DNA of 64,000 nt from NCBI GenBank assembly GCA_000349905.1, contig KB722736.1, positions 3,500,785-3,564,784 of the forward strand, in the 5' to 3' direction. The position numbers and the translations under genes are program-made. Shown one piece after another: positions 1 through 10,352 of the stretch. Position 1 is the stretch's first letter. The number at the start of each line of letters is the position of its first letter. The notes under the pieces are model-generated. The model ran no database searches, was not told where the DNA came from, and was given only the letters and a program-made list of their open reading frames with translations. The stretch is from Volvariella volvacea V23. Its lineage: Eukaryota > Basidiomycota > Agaricomycetes > Agaricales > Pluteaceae.

Positions 1-1325
1 TGATACTTGACATTGACAAGGCGATTCGGGCATTTCCTGATCCAGACATCCTAAACACTACGCCTGAGAGAGCCTCTGGTGGTGAACACTTATCGTTGCA
101 GTATTTCCCAAATGCTATGCAGCAGTACTCAGCAGTATGCTTCAAGGAGGGCAGTGAGTAGTGCCTTCTAAGGATCAGGGAACTAGTGCTTATTGGAATT
201 CAGACTTGCTTCATCTCCATCGAGCCCATTTCATTCAAGCAGTTAAAGAACGTTCTGATGACCCTCTTCAGCACACATATGGAGCCTCCGTTATGGCTAT
301 CTTTCACAGTGCTCGTCGATTGAGTACTGGTCTACGTAGCTTGTATTCAGTATATCCCCGCAATTCTGCGCAGTGCTGGTTCTTTTGGGCCAATATGTAC
401 TCGGCTTGCGTAAGTATCCTGCTACCCGTTCATTCGATCTGTTGAAACTAAACACCTATTTAAGCTTGTCCTTGGGACCCTTATTGTAGAAAGCCCGACA
501 TGCTCATTGGCCGAGGCCTCATTGCGTGAGCTCGAGGTGGGCGCCAAGCTCTATGACGAAGCTTCACGTCCTTGCAGACCACCTGAGACAGTGGTGCGTC
601 TAAAATGTTATTGCCCTCGCTTGAAATTGACTTAATCTCCCCAGTCGATCTTACAAAAGCTTGTCGAAAGGGCTTCACAGGCTTATGCGGCTGCCAAAAA
701 CGTCATCAGCAATACATCCCTGTCGCAGGCCAGCTCGTCACAGGCGCAACGAAGCCAGTCACTTGGGCGGAGGGGTTTTAGCACCATCACCTCCGATCTG
801 GGTTCCGCCACACATCCCCAAGATAATTCCCGTCCTGTTCATGTCATGAATAGTTCCGAGCACAACACTGGGGATCGAGTTGTCGAACTTGTCACCGGAG
901 GCTCTCAAGACTGGGGCCAAACTGCTCAGGGTTTCGCTGGGAAACCCCTTGCCCAGAGTCATCCCTCCTTGATGAGCGTTAAAAAAGGACACCAGCCTCT
1001 GATCTCTGAGCGCACACTAGGGCATAATTCGCTTCATTCATACCTCCCAAACCCAGTGCAACCCTCTGCCCCGGACTCTAGCGACGAACGCGAACCGGGC
1101 CAAATGCCCCGGCGGGGCTCATTCGAGTCAAATTACCAATGGCACCCTCACACCACCCTCCGTCACTCCACGGTGCCAAATTCAGAAAGCTCCCTTGATG
1201 GGGACAATTATGCTGACGCCACCGTCGTGGTGGCACCTCAAGCGCCAACAGGGGAATATAACCCAGAGCAGGTCACAGATCAGGAGGTATGGGGAGGTAT
1301 GATGGATGGGTTTACTTCGGTGTAG
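1..1325 (+). CDS. Fungal-specific transcription factor, C-terminal part (5' end outside window)
   Basis: The reading frame is open from the first bases, so the gene starts upstream. Four exons fit in phase: about 3-153, 204-409, 465-593 and 645-1325, separated by three short GT-AG introns. The encoded segment has the helical middle region of the fungal transcription factor domain found in Zn2Cys6 regulators (pattern CWFFWANMYSAC, then LVLGTLIVESPTCSLA and LRELEVGAKLYDEAS). A Ser/Pro/Gln-rich disordered tail of about 200 residues follows and ends at TAG 1323-1325. The DNA-binding cluster would lie upstream and cannot be seen, so the regulator class is inferred from the middle domain only. The target pathway is unknown. 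The downstream neighbour is on the opposite strand, ending about 100 bp away. Confidence 0.75.
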
Positions 1326-1428
1326 TAATCGTAGGACAAGACGTTTGAATACAAAAACGTGTAGCAGAACTATTTATGTAGATTCCTGGAATAAACTTAT
1401 TTTATTAATTCATCTCTGATACAGGTAC

Positions 1429-2898
1429 TCATGGGCCCGTGACTATTAAATCCTCATGGTTCTCGAGGGAGTTGAGCAACGCATCGACATCAGGGGACAC
1501 AACGAAACGCTTGTTAACTTCTCCTAGTAGTATAATCCGCCTATCCTGTTGATCAAAATATACGGCGTGCTGCAGGAAAGAAGGTTGCGTAGCTGCTTGT
1601 ACCTTTGGTAAATGGTTGTCAAATGTCCAACACTGCGGGAGAAAGGGCACTGACATCTAATAGTATATCATTGGCAAGCCGCATTTTGACCGCACCACTG
1701 CGGTAGATCTCTAGCTGACCAATTACACCGTCTAGTTTCGTGTCCAATGAATGAGACGCTTGATCCATTACGGCGGGCGCTTCTTGAGAATCTGGAGTTG
1801 AAGTCGCTTTAGTGTCTGGAGCGAAGGCCACGCGCTTTCCTTTAATTGGAGGATTCGCCCCTGAACCATTTGTATTGTTGGAAATGAAACTCGGAAACGG
1901 GGACGGGAACTGGAAAAAGTATAGGCGCTCTTCTCTTACCGATGGATCCTGTAGGATGTGGTGTGAATCGCAGAAGCGTACTCAAATAAAGAATGCTGAC
2001 AGCATCAGGTTTCACGGAAAAATCTTCAATTATGTCCTCGAGTTCCTCTTCTTCTCCACTCTCGCTCAAGTCAAGAGCATTGATGGTATTCATGTCTTCA
2101 GTAACTATTGGGAATGAAAGGATGATCAGCAATTTCGGATCGACGTACTTACGTGTAACATCTGGGGGTCCCTCCTTAACTTTCGTGAATTTCCGGAGAT
2201 CTCTTCGCAGACTTTCTGGAGCCATCCAGTCCATACGGTGAACACGGTCCATATCTACTATTTCAACGCCATCATCCGGGTCGGAGTATATCTCATTGTC
2301 CTCATCTCTGGGTTCGTCCTTTCCTTTTCCCTTTTCCCTCAGGTTCCCTTCATGCTTTAGGGAGTGGACCCCAATGGGAGTAAGGTTTGCACCTAATCGC
2401 GCAGTACCATCTGAGGTGGGAACAGGAGGGAAGTTAGATCTTGGTGGTGCTCGCCTGGTGCTGACTCCAGCCAGTGCAGGGCCCAAAGCAAAAGGACCAC
2501 TGGCTGTCATTTCTACGAGTGTCTTAGGAGCACCTCTTCCACGCGCCCCGCCTCTACCATCCCCGCGACCACGACCGCGACCACGATCAGTCGCAGACGG
2601 AGTTGTGGGTAGGACTGTGCTTGTATTGGGCTCCTAGGATTGGGGTCAAAAAAATGCCAGACGTGGTGGTGGAGGCTCGCACAGTCTTGACCTCACTGTT
2701 GATAGGGATCTACTTTTGAGCACGACGAGTACATAAGGTGGCAGGTATCATACTCTTTTTTGCGTCTTGCGGGAAGTGTCGGTACAAACTTGAGTTTTGA
2801 GTGCCTTGGCGAGTGACATCGCTGGGCTTCTTGGCGAGACTGGCAATTGCCTTTGGAGTTGGTAGTGCTGAGGACGAAGATGAATGAGAATTGGACAT
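1429..2898 (-). CDS. RPC53: DNA-directed RNA polymerase III subunit RPC4 (Rpc53/POLR3D)
   Basis: RPC4 is a nuclear Pol III subunit that pairs with Rpc37 and acts in initiation, termination and reinitiation at tRNA and 5S genes. From ATG 2898 the protein begins with a Ser-rich segment, then a GRGRGRG-type Arg/Gly stretch (about 2520-2600), an acidic linker, and the conserved C-terminal RPC4 domain (FFQFPSPFPSF, then GQLEIYRSGAVKMRL, LLDVQAATQPSFLQH, LLGEVNKRFVVSPDVDALL). Later exons fit exactly: ending at 2153, then 2104-2001, 1948-1655 and 1602-1429. The boundary of exon 1 near 2715 and its acceptor near 2610-2640 are less sure. The estimated length is about 400 residues, close to the family. 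It is divergent from the HPT gene across 112 bp. Confidence 0.9.
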
Positions 2899-3010
2899 GA
2901 TTGCTGCAGATTACTTGGTGAATATCACGTGGTCACAGCTTGTGACTGTGACAGCGTCTAATATCTGTTAATTGATCGCAAAAATTCTGACACACTGATC
3001 GACGTCCGAA
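2899..3010. promoter_or_regulatory. Short bidirectional promoter between RPC53 and HPT1
   Basis: Only 112 bp separate the two start codons, so both genes must share this promoter region or use very short 5' leaders. No TATA box or known operator is clear to me. Confidence 0.45.
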
Positions 3011-4088
3011 ATGGCTGAGCAAGTCCAGCACCTACGGGTCACATACAATGACATCCACAATCTTATTCGAAAAGCTACGCCAGGAATTGCCTCCCAGTTC
3101 AACCCCGATCTCTTGGTCGCTATTGGCATGTTATCGTCTAATCTAATCCGTATTTCTGTTTCTTGACCTTGACCCTCCTAGGTGGTGGGTTAGTGCCAGT
3201 TGTTCCTCATCCAATCCCTTTTTCACGTCATCTTGTCCAGTGGTTTCTTTCCTGCACGTGTAATGGTAAGTGAAGATTTCAAGAATCAGTGATGATCTCA
3301 TCAAGCGCCCTTCTAGCGCACCTTCCTCCGTGAGGTGACAGACAAAAAAGCTCTTCAGATTCAGGCCATTGGTTTGTCCCTGTACGAGCCTGTTCCCGGA
3401 ACTACGGCAGAGCAGATAGGAAATGAGGTAATCCGAACCCAATGGCTGTAAATACCCCAAATCTTCCGTCCGCCCAATGCTAATCCTCCCGCTCTTTAGG
3501 GGACCTGACTCAGGGAAACTACTTCTTGGAAAGCATGTGCTGATTGTAGTATGTTGGGGCACCTCTAATGTTTATTGCCACTTATGTTAGTAGGATGAGG
3601 TTGATGACACCCGAAAAACCTTGCAGTAAGTGTATTTGTTCCCGTCTACTACATGCCCTTACCAGCCTTTAGTTATGCCCTCTCCGAGCTGAGCAAGGAC
3701 ATTGAAAATGAATTGCTCACCCGACCCGAGGCTGACCGGGAAATACTGCGTTCAGCAACAAAATTCGCCATATTCGTTGTTCACAACAAATTGAAGCCCA
3801 AGTTAGCGCAGCTACCATCCGATACTCAGTGAGTCCCAAGTTGTTTACCTCCGTTTTAGTGCTTTATCAGAGATAGATATTTTGCTGGCGCACACGTCGA
3901 CGACGTCTGGTAAGCAGCGAATCACCCCTATATCATCATTATTGACTTAAGCCCTTGGAATTGTACCAGGTTGGACTACCCTTGGGAGGCCATGTATGTG
4001 AATCTATTGGACACAGAAATGTAGATATTGACCAAAATGTAGCGACATTGAGGAACACGATCGCCTAGCTCAATCCGATAAGGCCTAG
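3011..4088 (+). CDS. HPT1: Hypoxanthine-guanine phosphoribosyltransferase
   Basis: This cytosolic purine-salvage enzyme transfers phosphoribose from PRPP to hypoxanthine or guanine. Ten exons fit in phase: 3011-3125, 3182-3188, 3241-3265, 3317-3447, 3500-3548, 3594-3625, 3673-3828, 3877-3909, 3970-3993 and 4043-4088. They give 205 residues, close to yeast Hpt1. Diagnostic motifs are AIGGGGFFPARVMRTFL near residue 37, KHVLIVDEVDDTRKT (the PRPP-binding loop) and WLDYPWEAIDIEEHDRLA at the end. The first intron seems to use a GC donor (GCATGT at 3126), and exon 2 is a 7-nt microexon that restores the third and fourth glycines. Exons of 7-49 nt make this gene very fragmented for its size. The xanthine-type relative Xpt1 is a less likely assignment. 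Confidence 0.93.
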
Positions 4089-4842
4089 TTGCTGTATCAT
4101 ACCCACTAGTGTATCCCATAATACCAGTGCCTATTTGTTTCACTCCGACTCAAAGCTCTTCCCTGCCTACCCATTGACGGTCGAGGCTCGCTCCAATAGG
4201 ATGACCGAAGCGGATTCGTCACTATCAATTCATTTTATTTTATTTGATATAATTTTTTTCGTGCCTGCGTAGTACATGATACCCACCCCCCTGAGTTGAT
4301 AAAGTTGGCCACAGCAGAACAGCGGAACCTATTTGTGTGTGCACGTCCACAAATCCTTCAGATACAACAGTAATTTGAGTCCAGAATCTTGTGGCCCTCA
4401 CTCATAACTTCGGGGGTTTCAGCATCTTTCAAGGACAAATAATCAACCTCTACAAATGCCACTGGCCGTTTGGACAGTTCATTAGTATGAACTGGTGGGA
4501 TTATCACAGTAAATCTCATGCAATTCCGATCCTCCTAATGCATATTCGGGCGCTACCCCCAAAAAGCCTCCTTCAGAGATCTTAAGTGGGACATGGAAAA
4601 TCTTCCAATACTCTAATCTGTGTAGAGTACATCCGAGGTAATTTGAGGTATATAGCCCAGATTCCAAGTACGAGTGCACCCTAGACGCGCACCAATAATA
4701 ATCCAAACACACCTAACACGTATTATTGATATAATAATAATCATACACGACGACTATTACAGTATATAAACGAGTAAGTTATTATCGTGCCCGACAGGCG
4801 GGCGTTTGTGCAGAGTCCATGCGCACTCGTGTTTGTCATAAC
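4089..4842. other. Intergenic region between convergent genes
   Basis: This is about 750 bp between the 3' ends of the HPT1 and zinc-finger genes. It is AT-rich around 4230-4260 and 4720-4780. No conserved reading frame, RNA gene or repeat was recognised; it presumably holds both 3' untranslated regions. Confidence 0.6.
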
Positions 4843-5798
4843 TCATGACGGTGTTCTACCGCACTTCTTTCGTGAGTCGTTAAGATGGCGCTTGAAGTTG
4901 TCCAAGCGTGCAGTTGTATAGCCACATTTATTGCATTTACGCATTTTTCTCTTGCTCTTTAGATCTGGATCCGGGCACGAGGAGTTCTCGTGCCTCGTCA
5001 AATTCCTCTTTCCAGTGAGGACGGTATTACAGAACAGGCACGTCTCCAGTTTGGCACGATGGGTCCGACGAAGTCCGTCCACTTTTGATAAGCGATTTGA
5101 TTCGCCCCGTGTATGTTCATGGTTTTCGCCCTCTTGTGTAACTCGAAGCCCATGTAGTTTTTTGACAGACCTATGGGCTACGGGGTGAGATTGAGCCCTT
5201 CTGCTCCCCATCAACGAGTCCATTTTACCAGCGTCAGCAATCATGTTCGCGTGATCATACTCCGGGTATAGCTGTATAGCTGGCGGCAATGCGTCAAGAT
5301 GATGTCCCATCCCGTGAGAGCGAAGAAGGCTGCCAACAGGGGAATGGGTGGTTGTATCATCCGACATGAAACTTGCATCGTACAACCCAAGAGCTGGGCT
5401 AAAGTTCCATAAGGCCTGGACGATTTGGTTTGTACAGACGAAATGCGATGAGGATAGCTCAAGGGGCTCGTGGTCTAAGTACGGGCTTGAAGACTGGGGA
5501 GAATAATGCTGCCCAGACCCAATTTGCCCGACGGTATGATTGGGATGGATATGCTCCAAACTACCCGAGTCCCTTGCTTGGGAGCTGGGTCGTGACCTCA
5601 CTGTCACCTCAGCCCCAAACTCCCCAGTAGGGATCGAGTGCCAATCAGGCCGTGGGTGAATTCCCATTCTTGCATCATAGTGACTATGATGAAGAGGGCA
5701 CCTATGGTCTGGGGAAGAGTTAACGGCGGGACTGAATTGAATTGAGTGTATAGCGAGACGCAGGGGATCAAAAGGAAATAGGCTTACGATGCCTGCAT
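4843..5798 (-). CDS. C2HC-type zinc-finger protein, probable transcription factor
   Basis: The C-terminus has two adjacent fingers whose last ligand is Cys rather than His: CLFCNTVLTGKRNLTRH ending in SSC, then CNKCGYTTARLDNFKRH ending in KKC. A basic linker follows each, and the rest is low-complexity and probably disordered. I favour a two-exon model: 5798-5788 and 5701-4843, joined in frame across an 86-nt GT-AG intron, giving 289 residues. The frame is also open upstream to an ATG at 6185. That extension would add about 130 residues with one hydrophobic stretch, which looks more like a translated leader than protein, so the short start is preferred. Nuclear DNA binding is inferred from the fingers; no target is apparent. 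It is divergent from mitoferrin. Confidence 0.65.
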
Positions 5799-6284
5799 CT
5801 TGGAGGACGTTAAGGGCTGGGGCTTAGGAAACATCGGATAGTTCAAGCCCAGGGCATTTATAAGGAGCAGCTTGACGTGATCCCTCTTGATCCAGAAACA
5901 AGAAGAAAACAACAACACGATCGCAAGAAATGAAACAACAATTGCTTGAAGAAAAAGAAGGGCAACGAGACACAATGTAACCCGAATGGGTGGTTCTGGA
6001 TAGTTGTCATCGGAAATATGCAGGTGATGGGGAAGTTTGTCAGATTTTTGCCATGGCACCTCTGTGGGCGCAGTACCAGGGAGAGTATAATAATATTGTT
6101 GAAGGAGAACAAAGGCCCATGATGGTCTGCACGAACCTGATTGGCTCAAATTATCTGATAACAACCTTGCTGACTCAGCGGTCAAGTTTGTTTTTCTTCA
6201 CCCGACTGGTGGACGCCTGTCCAATCACCGCTCATCCGTACTCTGCCTCCTCCTCTCCCTCCGTCACCCAGCTTACTGTGCACG
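5799..6284. promoter_or_regulatory. Divergent promoter region of the zinc-finger gene and mitoferrin
   Basis: These 486 bp lie between two divergent start codons. A pyrimidine-rich tract precedes the mitoferrin ATG (about 6225-6275), as is common before fungal starts. The minus strand is open for 133 codons, so the real 5' end of the zinc-finger gene is uncertain. No specific operator was identified. Confidence 0.45.
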
Positions 6285-7457
6285 ATGGCAGACGAAATAG
6301 ATTACGAGTCTCTGCCTCCTAATGCCGGTCTTGCTGTGCGTATTTTTTTCTCGCCAGCTAAACAGCTATTCAACCCCAATTTTTGCAGGTTAATATGTTG
6401 GCTGGGGCCCTAGTTCGTTGTTCCTGTTGAGCTGTTCTGCTTTGAGACTCAAGGCACATTCATTTCAAAAGGCCGGTATCTCGGAACACGCTGTCATGTT
6501 CCCAATAGATAGCATTAAAGTTAGCACAGTTTGGTCTACGCGAACACATATTAACTCCACCACTAGACCCGAATGCAAGTCTTCGCTACTTCACCTGTTG
6601 CAGTGTACAGCGGAGTTGGGAACGCTTTCACGCGAATCTCTTCAACAGAGGGTATGCGGGCACTGTGGAGGGGTGTCTCGTCGGTTGTGTTAGGTGCTGG
6701 ACCAGCGCACGCCGTGCACTTTGGTACCTTGGAGGCAGTTAAAGAGCTCGCAGGGGGAAACGAGGCAGGGAATCAATGGATGGCACATTGTGAGTCCTCT
6801 ATCACTCGTATAACTTCTTGCACACCTTAGAGGTATTTCAGCCCTGGCAGGTGCCTCGGCCACCATTGCCAGTGATGCCCTGATGAATCCCTTCGACGGT
6901 ACGTTGCCCGGTACTTTGTGAATGTTGCCCATTGCCCTGTAACCTTACTCGTTTCTTATTTCAAAGTTATTAAGCAGCGCATGCAAGTTCACAAATCTGA
7001 GTTCAGGTCTGTCTGGACGTGTGCTCGTGTCGTATACAGGAACGAAGGCCTTGGGGCATTCTATGTGTCATATCCAACTACGCTGGCCATTTCCATACCG
7101 TTCAATGCCATACAATTTACCGTGTATGAACAAGTGAAACGGTATTTGAATCCTCGGAATGAGTATTCACCAACTTCCCACATTGTTGCTGGTGCTGTGG
7201 CAGGTGCCGTTGCAGCGGCAGTGACCACTCCCCTAGACGTTGCAAAGACAATCTTGCAGACACGGGGGACTTCACACGAAGCTGATATCCGGAACACTAG
7301 AGGCATGCTGGATGCGTTCCGTGTAATATGGAACAGAGATGGTGTGAAGGGTTTTGGGAGGGGCTTAACGCCCAGAGTTTTAACTATCATGCCAAGTACC
7401 GCGTTATGCTGGCTATCATATGAGTTCTTCAGTAGGTTCGCTCATGCCCAGTTCTGA
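6285..7457 (+). CDS. MRS3/MRS4: Mitoferrin, mitochondrial iron carrier of the SLC25 family
   Basis: This is an inner-membrane carrier that imports ferrous iron into the matrix for haem and Fe-S cluster synthesis. Six exons are in phase: 6285-6335, 6389-6412, 6472-6519, 6567-6789, 6842-6898 and 6967-7457, giving 297 residues. Three carrier repeats are visible through their signatures: MFPIDSIKTRMQV, MNPFDVIKQRMQV and TTPLDVAKTILQTRG. The mitoferrin-type start NMLAGALAGISEHAVMFP and the helix segment GAGPAHAVHF support mitoferrin over other carriers. Length is typical of the family. The first five exons are very short and the last long, a pattern common in agaricomycete genes. Confidence 0.93.
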
Positions 7458-7723
7458 ATTAATTGACTGATTTTGCTTGTCCACACTGTAGAGGCTGCCA
7501 TACGAACAGACTAAAATCCTGGCGGAATGATAGTACGCCACGAGTATACTAATGAACGAGCATGGATTCCCTTATTTCAATTTCTAATTTCCTCACCGGT
7601 CATGCGACGTAGTTACCGATAGATGTGCTCCCGGTTTTATGAGTTCGGATAGTTCTCTGTGGCGTCATTTGCGTGGCCCTCAAATTATTTTTGATCCCCA
7701 CGAATGATCTGTCACGATCCATC

Positions 7724-10211
7724 ATGACCTGCGATACCTACAAGCCCTTACGACACTGGTATGGACCTCTCCGCCAGATGTCGTGCATTTCGCTCTTGCT
7801 CTGTGGCCTTATGTTGTGGCTGGTGTTTCAGTGGTCTAGCGTTCTACGTAACTGGCTGTCTACTCACGCAGGAATCGAGGGAAACCCGCGTCAAGTATCT
7901 ACAGCGCGTGAAGAGTTTGAACGAGCTTCCCCGGTAGCAGAACGCTCTGTAACGGCAATCCTACCGGTCACCGTGGATTCCCTGCCCAGGTTAACGGAGA
8001 CGCTCTTGCCCTTCTTTCAACTTCCTGCGCACCGGCTTCGTTATGTGGTTTTACACACTCCTGACAGTCTGATTCCCAGTACTCGGCAAGCCGTTGAGGA
8101 GATCGTGCAGAGCCATGGCGCCGTCCCTCGTCCTGAATTTATCCTAACTTCATGGGCCCTCGGACTTGGTATACCCGGAGATTTGCTTCATGCAGCGGCA
8201 CACGCGGAAACAAACTGGACGCTTGTCATGGATGAACGAGGGCTCACTAGCTTAGACAGGCAAACCAAGCACCAACTTCTAAACCCTCTGGCCATTCCTG
8301 TTCCAGTCGGACCCCGCGGCGTAAGCACCTCCGGAAGTCAAAGGGCCTGCTTACCACATTCCACTCGCCCTCAATTTGCTACTTTCTTGCAACCGCCTTT
8401 TGTTTCTCCAACTGAACTTCTGGAGTCTGCAGTCAGAGCAAACGCTGATACCTGGGAAAAGGTAGGTAACTATGTAGCACAATTGCGCGGAGATGGAGTA
8501 GGTGGTATTGTTGCCGGTCGTATATTCCAACAGAAGGATTGGTGCCTCACTCTAACGACCACATTCCATTTCGCGACCGATAATGGTCTCCTGGATCTGA
8601 GCCGTTCACACTTCTATGAGGTCAACAATACAGTGCCGACGACCAGCAGTACATTAACACCCAAAGGCTCCTTCGCTGTGCTCCTTCCAAACACCCAGGA
8701 TTTGATGTCGTTCGCTCCTGTTGCTTGTCGACTGATTAGGGATGGGCACTCCGTTCATATCCTTATTTCTAAAGTATCACTACGCCCAAGGTCGCCATTC
8801 ATTCACAACGCTATGTGGAGTCAGAGACACCTGAGCGGTCCGCCTTGCAGGCTACCCTACCACATCCTAATCGATTCTTCAGGCCGTAGCGTGGATACAG
8901 ATCTCCGCGTGTTTGACTGGTTTGGGAGCTTGGAGGATAGTATAGATATCGTAATCACTCGAACAGATGCACGATATGCGCACGAGCAACTCATGGCCCG
9001 GGACTCCACCAACTTTACACACATACGCATACCTCCGAGTGACTTGCCGTACTGTGCTTGGATGGGCTCTCTCAAGCTGCAAGAGTGGAGAAGTAAGTCT
9101 GGATTCTATACGCGCAGCTCGGGTGTCAGCACTTATGACTCTCATAGGTTGGCACAAACCCCGAATCGATGTCAGCGTAATCACAAAAGATAGGCCCCAA
9201 TCTCTAGCGCGCTTGCTTACCTCTCTAAGACGTGCCAAATTCTATGGTGACAAACTCGATGTGCGAATTATGATAGAACAACCTACAGAACGCAATACAT
9301 TACGGATCATCGACAGTTGGAACTGGACGCTTGGTAGCGTCTTCGTACATCGCCGCGTGGTTCATGCTGGGTTATTGCCTGCCGTCGTCGAATCCTGGTA
9401 CCCTCACGGAAACGACACATACGGCCTGCTATTGGAAGATGACGTCGAGTTATCGCCGATGTTCTACGCATGGGTAAAAATGGCAGTACTAAAATATAGG
9501 TGTGTGGATGGTGCTTGTTTCCCTTATCCTTGTGGACATCATCTACTCTATAGATATGGAGACGCCAGCGATAAATCCCCACTGCTGTTCGGCATAAGTC
9601 TATATCAGCAGAAGAATCTCGAGCTTCGTCTTGAAGGCAGACAAGCTTTCAACCCTCGTGCATTATTCCATGCAGCCAAAATATCAAATCCTGTTACTCC
9701 TTACCTCTCTCCAGTTCCTTGCAGCTGGGGTGCAGTCTATTTTCCAGAGCACTGGCGAGAATTCCATGATTACCTAGGCAATCTATTTTCAAACACCAAG
9801 ACAAAGACGTATGGTGTCGTCGTTCCTGGGGTTCGTTCGAATTACTGGACCAAATCTTGGAAGCGGTACTTCATTGAACTCGTTTACCTCCGTGGCTACG
9901 TGATGCTATACCCAAACTATCCCGACTTCGTCTCTTTGTCAACCAACCACTTGGAACTGGGTTCTCACGTTAAGTCGACACCCAAGGAAAAGCAAGCACT
10001 ATTCACGTTGCCCCTCATGCCGCTTCCCAATGTACCGGAACAGGAGTGTTCTGGTCTACTCGAACTTCCTGAGGGAACCCTTCCTCCGTGGTCTCAACTT
10101 CCGGTCATTAATCTAACTGGATCACTGAGTACTTTGGATACACTATTAGAACAAGGCGAGAAACGCCAAAAAGAGCTGATGGAATGCACAGAAGCAGCGA
10201 CCATACAATAG
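7724..10211 (+). CDS. Type II membrane glycosyltransferase, GT2-like
   Basis: Two exons (7724-9092 and 9148-10211) give 810 residues. A single N-terminal membrane segment (about residues 20-37, SLLLCGLMLWLVFQW) predicts a Golgi-type type II protein. The C-terminal half starts PRIDVSVITKDRPQSLARLL and holds an acidic motif GLLLEDDVELSPMFYAWV, as expected for a GT-A metal- and nucleotide-sugar-binding site. Substrate and product are unknown. The N-terminal half also begins with a GT-A-like strand pattern (VTAILPVTVDSLPRLTETLL), but the matching acidic position reads LVMDERGL, so it may be a degenerate second domain. The upstream in-frame codon at 7673 is GTG, so ATG 7724 is the first usable start. 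Relatives are common in basidiomycetes, as far as I know. Confidence 0.78.
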
Positions 10212-10352
10212 GGGACTTTCCAACTATTCTGCACTTAGTGGACGTGACGAATACATATAGATTATCCTATGTATTGAAAACATGGGAATGAGATGACTTG
10301 CAGAAGTACAATAAATGAATTCGAGCAAGAAAAGCAGGTCGAATATGTTATT

